64,000 bases of DNA from Natronorubrum halalkaliphilum. GTDB lineage: Archaea > Halobacteriota > Halobacteria > Halobacteriales > Natrialbaceae. Location: contig NZ_WUYX01000029.1 of assembly GCF_009834785.1 (NCBI RefSeq), forward strand, positions 1-64,000, read 5' to 3'. The position numbers and the translations under genes were made by a program. This document shows, one piece after another, positions 16,246 through 25,242 of this stretch; the stretch's first letter is position 1; every line of letters begins with the position of its first letter. The notes under the pieces are model-generated. The model ran no database searches. It was given only the letters and a program-made list of their open reading frames with translations, and was not told the origin of the DNA.

Positions 16246-17418
16246 ATGTCCACCGACGTTCGGGACGGCCTCTCGTTCGCGAAGACCGTCGTCGACGGTA
16301 TCCAGGAGCGGAACGTCCCGTTCATGGCCGCGAGCATCGCCTACCAGGCGTTTATCTCGCTGATCCCGTTGCTCGTCCTCGTTTTCTTCCTCGTCACGCT
16401 CGTTCCAGACGAGGAGTTCGCGACGCAGGTCACGGAGACCACGGAGGGCTTTCTCCCCGAGAGCGGCCAACTGTTGATCGAAGAGTCCCTCGAGGACTCA
16501 CCCGCGACGGCGGGGTCGACGATCATCGGACTCGTCGTTCTCCTGTGGGGGTCGCTGAAAATTTTCAGAGGGCTGGATACGGCCTTCTCGGAGATTTACG
16601 GGACGACGGGCGACAACTCCTTCATCGAACAGCTTCGTGATGCCGTTCTCGTCTTCGGTGCGATCGGGGGCGCTCTGTTGACGGCGGCCGGGATGGGGAT
16701 CGCGTTCGCCTTCCTGCCGGAGGTTCCCGGCTTCGGCGTGTTGCAGTCGCTCCTGCTCGTCGTCGTCCTCACGGCCGCGTTCTATCCGATGTACTACTAC
16801 TTCCCCGACGCCGAAGGGATCTCCAAGCGCGAGGTTATCCCCGGCGTTATCGTCGCGGCCGTGGGTTGGACCGCTCTCCAATCGCTCTTCCGGGTCTACG
16901 TCGCACTCGCCGCCGACGAGGGGGGCGGGGCGGTCGGAGCGATTTTGCTCCTACTGACCTGGCTCTACTTCGGCGGCCTGATCCTGCTCTCGGGGGCCGT
17001 CGTCAACGCCGTCGGCACGGGATATCTCGAGCCCGGGGCGGACTCCAAAAGCGAGGAGGACGAATCGGTGCTCACGAACGAGTCGATCGCCGAAACCGAT
17101 CGCGACCCCTTCGTCGACGACCGCCAGCGAGAACGCGAACGGCTCGTCGACCGCGCGAACGGTCTCGAGCGCGAGCGCAATCAGCTTCGAACCGACCTGC
17201 GGGCCCAGCGCGAACGTCGGTACCGCCTCGAGGATCGAGTCAACAGCCTCGAGACGACCAGTCGGGCACTCGAGGACGAAAACGAGCGCTTGCGACGCGA
17301 ACTCGAGGACCGACGGCGAGCCACGGAAGACGAGCCGGCGTGGCGACGGGCGATGCGAACGGTGTTCGGTCACGTCCGAACGCTGAACGTCGGCATCGTC
17401 GAACGCCGGCGGGAGTAA
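16246..17418 (+). CDS. YihY/BrkB-family membrane protein with C-terminal coiled coil
   Basis: A 390-residue protein. Residues about 1-265 form six membrane helices typical of the YihY (BrkB, formerly RNase BN) family, with IPFMAASIAYQAFIS-like and GSLKIFRGLDTAFSEIYG blocks; the local form is VPFMAASIAYQAFISLIPLL. The family has an unclear transport or envelope role and is not a nuclease. Residues about 285-365 form a long charged heptad region (RERERLVDRANGLERERNQ) predicted to be a coiled coil, absent from bacterial YihY. The start at 16246 (MSTDVRD) fits the family. Single gene. Confidence 0.87.
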   Translation: MSTDVRDGLSFAKTVVDGIQERNVPFMAASIAYQAFISLIPLLVLVFFLVTLVPDEEFATQVTETTEGFLPESGQLLIEESLEDSPATAGSTIIGLVVLLWGSLKIFRGLDTAFSEIYGTTGDNSFIEQLRDAVLVFGAIGGALLTAAGMGIAFAFLPEVPGFGVLQSLLLVVVLTAAFYPMYYYFPDAEGISKREVIPGVIVAAVGWTALQSLFRVYVALAADEGGGAVGAILLLLTWLYFGGLILLSGAVVNAVGTGYLEPGADSKSEEDESVLTNESIAETDRDPFVDDRQRERERLVDRANGLERERNQLRTDLRAQRERRYRLEDRVNSLETTSRALEDENERLRRELEDRRRATEDEPAWRRAMRTVFGHVRTLNVGIVERRRE

Positions 17419-17523
17419 CGGGATCGCAGGCCCCAGCGATACCGATAACTGCCGTGGAGAATCGATCACACCGCCGCGAACGGAGTCGAGACACCTTAGT
17501 AACTCCCCCGCACACTCATACCC

Positions 17524-17946
17524 GTGTCCTACCCGGTACGAGACGCTCGACGTCGGATCCAGGACGAACACGTCGCAATCGTCGAGGGGATCGACCACTG
17601 TGCAGCGCAGGTCGCCGAGCCCTGGGACACCGCCCGGACCACCGATCGGAACGCCGTCACCGACAGCCTTCGGGCGGCGCTCGAGTCGACCGGCCTGCTC
17701 GAGCAACTGCCGCTGGTTCTCGCGGATGTCGTCGACGCGACGGGCTATCAGTTACGGGCCCAGCCGGTCGCGGCACCGCCGTACGTCGTCATCACGAGCC
17801 GCGGACCGATCCTGCGGGCGACGATCGATCCCGGTCGCCTGGTGATTCGGTTCGACGTCTTCGACGTCGTCCGCGACGGCGATCCCGGTCGTCTCCCGGC
17901 GTACCGGCGCCGAAACGGGGTTCGGCTCGACGTCTCGCTGGAGTGA
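17524..17946 (+). CDS. conserved haloarchaeal hypothetical protein (GTG start)
   Basis: A 140-residue soluble protein with a GTG start (MSYPVRDARRRIQDEHVAIV when initiated). Features are an acidic N-terminal helical region, then strands PYVVITSRGPILRATIDPG and LVIRFDVFDVVRDG. I do not recognise a domain. Composition and codon use match neighbouring real genes, the frame is closed by stops just upstream, and the next gene starts 33 nt later on the same strand, which supports a real gene. Function unknown. Confidence 0.7.
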   Translation: MSYPVRDARRRIQDEHVAIVEGIDHCAAQVAEPWDTARTTDRNAVTDSLRAALESTGLLEQLPLVLADVVDATGYQLRAQPVAAPPYVVITSRGPILRATIDPGRLVIRFDVFDVVRDGDPGRLPAYRRRNGVRLDVSLE

Positions 17947-17979
17947 ACGTTTTTGTCGTCGCCTCGAGAAGGGAGGGCA

Positions 17980-18456
17980 ATGCATCCGCGCACAACAGCG
18001 TTCGTCGAACGCGCTCGCGAGGAGTACGGATTCGAACCGGACGTCGAGGAGTTCCCAGAGGGAACGAAGACGGCGGCTGACGCCGCCGAAGCGGTCGGCT
18101 GTGACGTCGCTCAGATCGCCAGTTCGCTCGTCTTCGACGTCGACGGCTCGCTCGTCGTTTCGGTCACCAGCGGCGCGAACCGCGTCGACGAGGGTGCACT
18201 CGGCGTTGCGTTCGATGTCTCCGCCGACGCGGTCTCGATGGCCGACGCCGGTCGAATCAAGGAGGAAATCGGCTGGTCGATCGGCGGCGTGCCGCCGTTC
18301 TGTCACGATCGATCGGTTCCGGTCGTCATCGACGAAACGCTGCTCGAGCACGAGACCGTCTGGGCCGCGGCGGGAACGCCGGAAGCCGTTTTTCCGATCG
18401 ACCCCAGCGAGCTACGCCGATTCGCGGATGCCGAGCCGACGGTCGTCACTGAGTGA
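17980..18456 (+). CDS. YbaK/EbsC aminoacyl-tRNA deacylase-like protein
   Basis: A 158-residue protein of the YbaK/ProX editing-domain family. Blocks are EEFPEGTKTAADAAEAVGC, IASSLVFDVDGSLVVSVTSG, IGWSIGGVPPF (the conserved GxxPG-like loop) and DETLLEHETVWAAAGTP. Relatives hydrolyse mischarged Cys-tRNA(Pro) or Ala-tRNA(Pro) in trans. The start at 17980 (MHPRTT) is favoured because the nine upstream codons are atypical. It lies 33 nt after the hypothetical gene on the same strand, so they may be co-transcribed. tRNA specificity is unknown. Confidence 0.9.
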   Translation: MHPRTTAFVERAREEYGFEPDVEEFPEGTKTAADAAEAVGCDVAQIASSLVFDVDGSLVVSVTSGANRVDEGALGVAFDVSADAVSMADAGRIKEEIGWSIGGVPPFCHDRSVPVVIDETLLEHETVWAAAGTPEAVFPIDPSELRRFADAEPTVVTE

Positions 18457-18619
18457 ACAGCGATATCCGTCGGCACTGCTCCGGCACGATTTTTCGGGTC
18501 TAGGTCCTCGGATCCCTGTTTTGCTGAAGCCTGTTATCTCCTCTAGTTGTCTTGTTCTCAGATTATTAAGATCGTCAACTTCATTACTAACGAGTCGTAA
18601 CTCTCGGCTGGTAACTATC

Positions 18620-19285
18620 ATGACCGCAAACCGACGATCGGCAACTCGCCGAAAACTGCTCGCAACATCCGGTTCGATCGCACTGGCTGGTCTCGCCGGC
18701 TGTGTGGGTGGTAACGAAGACGATGACGGAAACGGAGACGACGACGACGATCATGGCCACGACGACGACCACGATCACGACGATGATGACGACCACCTCC
18801 ACGTCGAGGAGTTCCATCTGCTCGACCGAGACCACGACGAAGACGTCATCGCGTACGTCCACGGCGACCACTGGGATCACGGTCCGCTGATGGTTCCGGA
18901 GGGCGACTACGTCTCGGTCGGTGCATACGTCGAAGATGACGACGGCCACGAGATCGAACTCGGCGATGGCCTCGAACTCGAGGCCGAGGAAGACGGAAAC
19001 GACATCCTCGAGATCGACTCGCACGGCGATCATCTCCACATCGAAGGAACCGAAGAAGGGTTCAGCGATCTCATCTTCCACCTCGTCGAGGACGGCGAGG
19101 TCGTCTACGAGACGCCCGACGGACATCCGCTCGAGGTCGAAGTCGGTGACGGCGAGCAAGAGTACACGGACCCGGACGACGGTCACGATCATGATCACGA
19201 CGACGACCACGACCATGATCACGACGACGACCACGACCATGATCACGACGACGACCACGACCACGATCACGACGACGATCACTGA
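18620..19285 (+). CDS. Tat lipoprotein with metal-binding domain and His/Asp-rich tail
   Basis: A 221-residue secreted lipoprotein. Twin arginines (RRKLLATSG) and a lipobox LAGC, with lipid-bearing Cys28, give Tat export and membrane anchoring. A His/Asp-rich linker (about 30-60) precedes a domain of about 115 residues (about 65-185) carrying HGDHWDH (His81, His84, His87) and GDHLH (His138, His140). The tail is four exact copies of DHDHDDDH (190-221). The same domain is inserted in the substrate-binding protein encoded next (18620 protein H-x-DHW, GDH and DGEVV motifs align). An extracellular zinc or manganese chaperone for the ABC importer is my inference. A TATA-like gattattaag lies at 18561. 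Confidence 0.85.
   Translation: MTANRRSATRRKLLATSGSIALAGLAGCVGGNEDDDGNGDDDDDHGHDDDHDHDDDDDHLHVEEFHLLDRDHDEDVIAYVHGDHWDHGPLMVPEGDYVSVGAYVEDDDGHEIELGDGLELEAEEDGNDILEIDSHGDHLHIEGTEEGFSDLIFHLVEDGEVVYETPDGHPLEVEVGDGEQEYTDPDDGHDHDHDDDHDHDHDDDHDHDHDDDHDHDHDDDH
19187..19282 (+). repeat. 24-bp tandem repeat coding DHDHDDDH, four copies
   Basis: Four near-identical in-frame 24-bp units (of the type gaccatgatcacgacgacga plus ccac) end the lipoprotein gene. The encoded octapeptide is perfectly repeated, while some units differ by synonymous changes (cat/cac). Such tracts can change copy number by slippage and would alter metal-buffering capacity. Confidence 0.85.
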
Positions 19286-19487
19286 TCTCGTCCCTGACCG
19301 GTAACCGCTGATTCGGGGGCTCGAGGTTCTACTTCCACCCCCACCGCTCCCGAAAGTCCTCCGGCACCTTTCAGTTGATCGACCGTCCAACGACCCTTGC
19401 TAGTTCACACCGAGCTAAGCGCCACAGGTTATTAACATCTGGTAAGAGAATAATAATCCTTTTACCCACTCATCCGTACTGTCGCGT

Positions 19488-20867
19488 ATGAAGCTGTCAC
19501 GCCGTTCGGTGCTACAAACAGGTGCCGGGGCGCTCGCGATCAGTACGCTCGCTGGCTGTCTGAGCGAGCCCGACAACGGGGACAACCCGGATGGGGGATA
19601 CGCGGCGTTTTTCACCCTCGAGGATTGGGCCGAACAGATCGCCGGCGACGAAATGAGCTTTGAAAATCCGGTTCCGGCAGGCGAGATGGGACACGGTTGG
19701 GAGCCGCCGGGCGACCTCCAGCGCGATATCGCTGAATCCAGCGCGTTCGTCTACCTCGAAACCGTCGAGTTCGCGTGGGCACAGGATGTCGCCGCCGACC
19801 TCGAGATCGACTACGACCACGTCGAACTGATCGACGGGATGGCGGGACTCGAGAGCCAGTTGCTCCCGTTGGGAGATGAGGAAGGTGACGGTGCCGATCG
19901 TCAACCGGACGAGTACGACGGCGATCCGACCGAGGTTTCAGTCGGTGGATTCGACGTCTACCACCGCTCGTCGGGGACGGAAGTCGCCTACTGGCACAAC
20001 GATCACTGGCACGGTGCAGTACCAGAAATTGCCGTCGACGGCAGCGTCGCCATCGACGGCATCTTCGAGGACGATGACGGTCGCGTCCTCCCGCTCGGTG
20101 AGGACGAACCGTTCCAGATCGACGCTCGCGTCGTCGATGGCGCGGACGAGGACGTCCTCACTATCGAAAGTCGTGGCGATCACATCGTGTTCCGCGGCCA
20201 CGAAACCGGCCGCACACGGATCGTCTTCGAACTGGTCGCCGACGGGGAAGTCGTCTGGGACACCAGCGCGGACAACATGAGCGTCGACGTTGTCGAAGAC
20301 GCCGAGCCACCCGAGTCCTACGACCCGCACGTCTGGGTCGACCCCGTCCTCGCACAGGACGTCGTCGAGACTATCGCCGACGGTCTCGCGGAGGTCGATC
20401 CGGACAACGCCGAGCTGTACGCCGACAACGCCGCCGAGTACAACGAACGACTCGAGGAGATCCACCAGCAGTTCGAGGAACTGGCTGCGGACGCGGATCG
20501 GAACCTCGCAATCCTCGCCGGCCACGACTCGTTCCAGTATCTCGAGCACCGGTACGACTTCGAGCTACACACGCCGGTAAACATCTCTCCCGACGCCGAT
20601 ATCACCGAGGAGGACGTCGCGGAGACGATCGATCTCGTCGACGAACACGGTATCGAGACGATCCTTTACGATCCGTTCGAGAGCCCCGATGGCGAACTCC
20701 CGGACACCGCCGAACTCATACTCGAGGGGAGCGGAGCCAGCGACGCGAAACCGATCAGTCCCGTCGAGGGAACGACAGAGGAGTGGAGCGACGACGACTG
20801 GGGCTGGGTCGAACAGATGGAGGAGTTGAACCTCCCGTCGCTTCGGCAGGCACTCGATGCGGAGTAG
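19488..20867 (+). CDS. ZnuA/MntA-type metal substrate-binding lipoprotein with inserted domain
   Basis: A 459-residue, Tat-exported lipoprotein (SRRSVL, lipobox LAGC, Cys24), cluster A-1 binding protein for Zn or Mn. Likely metal ligands are His69 (GHGWEP), His281 (DPHVWVDP), His346 (GHDSF) and an acidic residue in ILYDPFESP. It is longer than usual ZnuA proteins (about 300 residues) because residues about 150-270 hold an extra domain where ZnuA normally has a His-rich loop. This insert has HNDHWH (His170, 173, 175) and GDH (His232) and is homologous to the lipoprotein at 18620. ATPase and permease follow. Zn versus Mn cannot be decided. Confidence 0.92.
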   Translation: MKLSRRSVLQTGAGALAISTLAGCLSEPDNGDNPDGGYAAFFTLEDWAEQIAGDEMSFENPVPAGEMGHGWEPPGDLQRDIAESSAFVYLETVEFAWAQDVAADLEIDYDHVELIDGMAGLESQLLPLGDEEGDGADRQPDEYDGDPTEVSVGGFDVYHRSSGTEVAYWHNDHWHGAVPEIAVDGSVAIDGIFEDDDGRVLPLGEDEPFQIDARVVDGADEDVLTIESRGDHIVFRGHETGRTRIVFELVADGEVVWDTSADNMSVDVVEDAEPPESYDPHVWVDPVLAQDVVETIADGLAEVDPDNAELYADNAAEYNERLEEIHQQFEELAADADRNLAILAGHDSFQYLEHRYDFELHTPVNISPDADITEEDVAETIDLVDEHGIETILYDPFESPDGELPDTAELILEGSGASDAKPISPVEGTTEEWSDDDWGWVEQMEELNLPSLRQALDAE

Positions 20868-20999
20868 TCGATCGGTTCTCGAAAACAGTGGTCTCGTCGA
20901 CCAACAACTCGCCGAGGCCGTGCAACTACGTGACAAGCCGATGGAACTGAAACTGGAAGAACTAAGCGCACGCGCGTTTGAGCACGGAGTGAATACACA

Positions 21000-21740
21000 G
21001 TGAGTTCGGTCGTCGACATTCAGAACGTCTCGTTTGCCTACGGTGAGCAGACAGCCGTCGATGACGTCTCTTTGACCATCGAGGAAGGGGATTTCCTCGG
21101 ATTGATCGGCCCCAACGGCTCGGGCAAGACGACGCTGTTGCATCTCATGCTCGGCCTGCTCTCGCCCGACAGCGGCTCGATCGAACTGTTCGGTCAGTCC
21201 GTCGATTCCTTCGACCAGGGCGAACGGATCGGCTACGTCTCTCAGCAGGCGACCAGCCGCGGCGGCACCATGCCCGTCACCGTCCGGGAGTGCGTCCGGA
21301 TGGGCCGGTTCGCCCACGTCGGCCACTCGAGGCTGACCGACGAGGACCGCCGGATCGCCGAGGAGGCTCTCGAGACGGTCGATATTATGAATCTCGCGGA
21401 TCGTCGAGTCAACCAGCTGTCCGGCGGCCAGCGCCAGCGAGCGTATATTGCGCGGGCGCTGGCCTCGGAGGCCGACCTGCTCGCACTCGACGAGCCGACC
21501 GTCGGCGTCGATGCCGACTCTCGAGACGCCTTCTACCAGTTGCTGGATTCGCTGAACAATGCCGGGATTACCATCGTGCTGATCGAACACGACATCGGCG
21601 TCGTCACGGACCGTGCGAATCGTATCGCCTGTATCAATACGGAACTGTATCACCACGGCGACACCGAGTCGTTCGTCGAAAGCGACGCCCTGAGCGAAGC
21701 CTACGGTACGACGGGAACGGTCGTCCACCACCACCACTAA
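21000..21740 (+). CDS. metal ABC transporter ATP-binding protein (ZnuC/MntB type)
   Basis: A 246-residue ATPase with a GTG start. Walker A is GPNGSGKT (37-44), the signature is LSGGQRQRAYIARAL, and Walker B is LLALDEPTVGVD with IEHD following. The sequence matches the ZnuC/MntB subfamily that energises group A-1 metal importers. The C-terminus ends VVHHHH, which could bind metal and report cytosolic levels, although this is unproven. ggagtga at 20986-20992 is a good Shine-Dalgarno site for the GTG. The permease gene starts 3 nt after the stop. Confidence 0.94.
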   Translation: MSSVVDIQNVSFAYGEQTAVDDVSLTIEEGDFLGLIGPNGSGKTTLLHLMLGLLSPDSGSIELFGQSVDSFDQGERIGYVSQQATSRGGTMPVTVRECVRMGRFAHVGHSRLTDEDRRIAEEALETVDIMNLADRRVNQLSGGQRQRAYIARALASEADLLALDEPTVGVDADSRDAFYQLLDSLNNAGITIVLIEHDIGVVTDRANRIACINTELYHHGDTESFVESDALSEAYGTTGTVVHHHH

Positions 21741-21743
21741 TCG

Positions 21744-22883
21744 ATGAGTCAGCCTGAAGACACCGCCGTCGACCATGATGTCTCGAACACCGGTGGTTCG
21801 GCCCACGTCGCGTCCTCCGATCCGGTACGGACGCTCGAGCTCGTCGGCATCGGACTGGTCGGGGTGCTGGCGGCAGTGATGGTCGGTTTCATCGCGCTCG
21901 ACTGGCTCCGCCTGTATCCGTACGCTGACAGCTACCCGTTCGTCGAATCGCTGTACTCGGCGACGCGGATCGATCCCATAATCGGACGGCTCTTCGATCA
22001 ACTCATGATCGTCGGCATGTGGATGGACTACTACCTTGGAACAAACGTCTTCAAGCATCCGTTCATGTGGCGTTCGATCGCGACCGGCGTCCTCATCGGT
22101 GTCGTCGCTCCGCTGGTCGGCACCTATCTGGTCCACCGTCAGATGGCACTGATCGGGGAGACGCTCGCCCACACGGCGTTCGCTGGCGTCGCGGTCGGTA
22201 TCCTCGTCACCGGCTTTACCGGATTTGGCGGCTCCTTGCTGTTCGTCGCACTCATCGTGAGCGTGATCGGCGCGCTGGCCGTCCAGTGGCTCACCGAGCA
22301 AACAAGTACGTTCGGGGACGTGCCGATCGCCATCATGCTCAGCGGGAGTTTCGCCGTGGGGACGTTGCTCATTAGCTGGGCTCGAGGCACGGTTGCGGTG
22401 ACGATCGACATCGAGAGCTTCCTGTTCGGGACGCTCGCGGTCGTCACTCCGGGGGGCGCTCGAATGATGGCCGTGTTGAGCGTCGCCGTCGTCGCAATCG
22501 TCGCGTTCACGTACAAACAGCTGCTGTTCATCACGTTCGACGAACAGGCCGCACGGGTCGCCCAGCTCAACGTCAGGTGGTACAACACCCTGCTCGTGGT
22601 GATGACGGCGGTCGTCGTCGTCGGCGCGATGCAGGTCCTCGGCGTGATCCTCGTCGCCGGGATGCTCGTCATCCCGGTTGCGGCCGCCTCGCAGATCGCT
22701 CGCAGCTTCCGAGAGACGCTGTACCTCTCGATCCTGATCGGACAGGTGTCGGTGCTCGGCGGCTTCGCGTTCGCGATCAGCCAGAGCCTGCCCTCGGGCG
22801 GTTCGATCATCGTCGTCGCTATCGCGATATATCTCCTCGCGATCGCTCTCTCCGACCGGTCGCCCGCGCTCTCGATGCACTGA
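21744..22883 (+). CDS. metal ABC transporter permease (ZnuB/MntC type)
   Basis: A 379-residue permease of the ABC-3 family. The conserved core starts near residue 105 (PFMWRSIATGVLIG) and contains GTYLVHRQMALIGETLAHTAFAGVAVG and the late QVLGVILVAGMLVIPVAAASQIA block; about nine helices are visible. An N-terminal extension of about 100 residues with an extra membrane helix is unusual for the family. It forms the importer channel with the ATPase (3 nt upstream) and the lipoprotein at 19488. Transcription probably ends near palindromic element copy 2, 75 bp downstream. Confidence 0.92.
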   Translation: MSQPEDTAVDHDVSNTGGSAHVASSDPVRTLELVGIGLVGVLAAVMVGFIALDWLRLYPYADSYPFVESLYSATRIDPIIGRLFDQLMIVGMWMDYYLGTNVFKHPFMWRSIATGVLIGVVAPLVGTYLVHRQMALIGETLAHTAFAGVAVGILVTGFTGFGGSLLFVALIVSVIGALAVQWLTEQTSTFGDVPIAIMLSGSFAVGTLLISWARGTVAVTIDIESFLFGTLAVVTPGGARMMAVLSVAVVAIVAFTYKQLLFITFDEQAARVAQLNVRWYNTLLVVMTAVVVVGAMQVLGVILVAGMLVIPVAAASQIARSFRETLYLSILIGQVSVLGGFAFAISQSLPSGGSIIVVAIAIYLLAIALSDRSPALSMH

Positions 22884-22958
22884 GAGGGACTGCTGTCAGT
22901 CAGTACCGGAGAACCGCGAGCCCGGCTCGCTCCAGTGCCACAGTTGCATCGGACCGTC

Positions 22959-23044
22959 TCATACGGTTTCCTGTAGTCAATTACCGCCGATCACCGACCC
23001 CGTCCCTGGTGATCGGGGGTACATAGTTACAACAATCCGTATGA
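22959..23044. repeat. dispersed palindromic element, copy 2
   Basis: The inner arms are taccgccgatcacc (22982-22995) and ggtgatcgggggta (23008-23021, one mismatch), around the loop gaccccgtccct (22996-23007). The outer ends are tcatacggtttcctgta and tacaacaatccgtatga. Outer arms keep the same orientation as copy 1, but the loop is its reverse complement. It lies between the metal permease and the acetyl-CoA synthetase genes, both rightward. Confidence 0.9.
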
Positions 23045-23112
23045 GTCTGCTGCCGGTGTCGTCCGCTGAATCGAACGCGATCCCGTGCCCAACGGATGGG
23101 AGGCAGGGATCG

Positions 23113-23120
23113 GTTTTAAT
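23113..23120 (+). promoter_or_regulatory. TATA element of the acetyl-CoA synthetase gene
   Basis: gttttaat (23113-23120) is centred about 29 nt before the ATG at 23146, implying a leaderless transcript and fixing that start against an upstream in-frame ATG at 23041 that lies inside the palindromic element. Confidence 0.6.
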
Positions 23121-23145
23121 CTATTACGCGCTGACTCATCGAACG

Positions 23146-25242
23146 ATGGGACGGTTATCCGCGCTCTTCGAACCCGAGACTGTCGCCGTGGTCGGTGCGA
23201 CCGACCGCGAGGGTGCCGTCGGCCGCGCGATCCTCGAGAACCTGCGAGACGGCTTCGCAGGCGAGGTCGTGCCGATAAACCCCAGTCGCGACGAGGTGCT
23301 CGGGCTCGAGTGCTACGCAGACATGTCGAGTGCACCGCCGACCGATCTGGCGGTCGTCGTCGTACCGCCGCCGGTCGTCCTCGAGGCGATTCGCGAGATC
23401 GGCGAGGCTGGAACGAAACACGTGGTCGTCATCACGGCCGGCTTCTCCGAGACCGGGGGCGAAGGCGCCGAACGGGAACGGGAGTTACGCGAGATCGCCG
23501 CGGAGTACGATCTCAACATCGTCGGGCCGAACAGCCTCGGGATCATGTCGACCCCGAACGGGATGAACGCGACGTTCGGTCCCGAAAACGCCCGCGAAGG
23601 ATCGATTTCCTTTATGAGCCAGTCGGGCGCGTTCATCACCGCCGTCCTCGACTGGGCCAACGAGCAGGAGATCGGCTTTCAGGACGTCGTCTCGCTCGGC
23701 AACAAGACCGTCCTCGACGAGACCGACTTCGTCGAAGAGTGGGGTGACGACCCCGATACCGACGTCATTATCGGCTACCTCGAGGGGATCGACCACGGCG
23801 ACGAGTTCGTCGAGACGGCCCGCGAGGTGACCGACGACACGCCGATCGTCCTCGTCAAATCGGGCCGTACCGACGCCGGCGCACAGGCGGCCTCTTCTCA
23901 CACCGGGGCGATCGCCGGCAGCGAGCGGGCCTACGAAGCGGGCCTCGAGCAGGCGGGCGTGATCCGCGCGAACTCCGTCCAGGAACTGTTCGACTACGCG
24001 CGAGCCCTGTCGGGACTCCCCGAACCGGACTCCGAGGGCGTCGCCGTGGTGACGAACGCGGGCGGCCCCGGCGTGTTGACGACCGACGCCGTCGGCGACT
24101 CGCGACTCCGAATGGCCCAGTTCACCGACGAGACGATCGACGATCTGACCGCGGCGATGCCCGACGAGGCCAACGTCTACAACCCGATCGACGCCATCGG
24201 AGACGCCGACATCGAGCGCTTCGGCGACGCGCTCGATATCGCGCTCGGCGATCCCAACGTCGGCAGCGCGGTGGTCGTCAGCGCGCCCACGGCCGTCCTC
24301 GAGTACGACAAACTCGCCGAGACGGTGATCGAGAAACGCGAGGATCACGACAAGCCCGTCGTCACCTGCCTGATGGGCGGCCAGCGGGCCCGCGCGGCCG
24401 AGGAAGTCCTGCGCGAGTTCGGCATTCCGAACTACTTCGACCCCGCACGGGCGGTGTCGGGTCTCGACGCGCTCGCGCGATTCAGCGAGATTCGCGAGCG
24501 GACGATCGACGACCCCGAACGGTTCGATGTCGACCGCGAGCGCGCCCGCGAGATTCTCGACCGGGCAACCCGCCGAGACGACAACCGCCTCGGCGTCGAG
24601 TCGATGGACCTGCTCGAGGCCTACGGCATTCCGACGCCCGAGGGCGAGATCGTCGACGATCCGGACCGGGCACGCGACGTCGCGGAGTCGATCGACGGCG
24701 ACGTCGTCATGAAGATCGTCAGCCCCGATATCTCCCACAAGTCGGACATCGGCGGCGTGAAAGTCGGCGTCGCCGACGAGGACGTCTACGACGCCTACGA
24801 GGACGTCGTCGCTCGAGCGCGTAACTACCAGCCCGACGCGACGATCCTCGGCGTGCAGATCCAGGAGATGCTCGACCTCGAAACGGCCACGGAGACGATC
24901 GTCGGCATGAACCGGGATCCGCAGTTCGGGCCGCTCTTGCTGTTCGGCCTCGGCGGAATCTTCGTCGAAATTCTGGAAGATACGTCCGTTCGGGTCGCCC
25001 CGATCGGCGAAGGTGAAGCCCGCGACATGATCGACGAGATTCGGGCCGCGCCGCTGTTGCGCGGCGCTCGCGGCCGCGAACCCGCAGACGTCGAGGCGGT
25101 CGTCGAGACGGTCCAGCGACTCTCACAGCTGGTAACCGACTTCCCGGCGATCCTCGAACTCGACGTCAACCCGCTCGTTGCGGGCCCCGATGGCGTACAG
25201 GCGATCGATCTCAGACTCACCGTCGATACGGAGGAACTATGA
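23146..25242 (+). CDS. acd: acetate--CoA ligase (ADP-forming), fused alpha-beta
   Basis: A 698-residue fusion of both subunits. Order: CoA-binding Rossmann domain (FEPETVAVVGATDREGAVG, residues about 5-130), two succinyl-CoA-ligase flavodoxin-like domains (about 145-450) with the phosphohistidine loop SSHTGAIAGS (His252), and a C-terminal ATP-grasp domain (about 480-698; LLEAYGIPTPEGE, KIVSPDISHKSDIGGVKVG, LFGLGGIFVE, ELDVNPL). It interconverts acetyl-CoA, ADP and phosphate with acetate, CoA and ATP, for energy conservation or acetate use. The start at 23146 is supported by a TATA element. The stop overlaps the DRTGG gene by 4 nt. Confidence 0.95.
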   Translation: MGRLSALFEPETVAVVGATDREGAVGRAILENLRDGFAGEVVPINPSRDEVLGLECYADMSSAPPTDLAVVVVPPPVVLEAIREIGEAGTKHVVVITAGFSETGGEGAERERELREIAAEYDLNIVGPNSLGIMSTPNGMNATFGPENAREGSISFMSQSGAFITAVLDWANEQEIGFQDVVSLGNKTVLDETDFVEEWGDDPDTDVIIGYLEGIDHGDEFVETAREVTDDTPIVLVKSGRTDAGAQAASSHTGAIAGSERAYEAGLEQAGVIRANSVQELFDYARALSGLPEPDSEGVAVVTNAGGPGVLTTDAVGDSRLRMAQFTDETIDDLTAAMPDEANVYNPIDAIGDADIERFGDALDIALGDPNVGSAVVVSAPTAVLEYDKLAETVIEKREDHDKPVVTCLMGGQRARAAEEVLREFGIPNYFDPARAVSGLDALARFSEIRERTIDDPERFDVDRERAREILDRATRRDDNRLGVESMDLLEAYGIPTPEGEIVDDPDRARDVAESIDGDVVMKIVSPDISHKSDIGGVKVGVADEDVYDAYEDVVARARNYQPDATILGVQIQEMLDLETATETIVGMNRDPQFGPLLLFGLGGIFVEILEDTSVRVAPIGEGEARDMIDEIRAAPLLRGARGREPADVEAVVETVQRLSQLVTDFPAILELDVNPLVAGPDGVQAIDLRLTVDTEEL

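Noticed and set aside
20565-22880. Very long leftward open frame (771 codons) antisense to the metal transporter genes
   Set aside because: It overlaps three clear ABC transporter genes, has His/Arg/Asp-rich non-globular composition, and arises from GC-rich codon bias on the opposite strand.
23041-23145. Start of the acetyl-CoA synthetase at the ATG 23041
   Set aside because: That ATG is inside a palindromic element, the 35 extra residues are not family-like, and a TATA element points to 23146.
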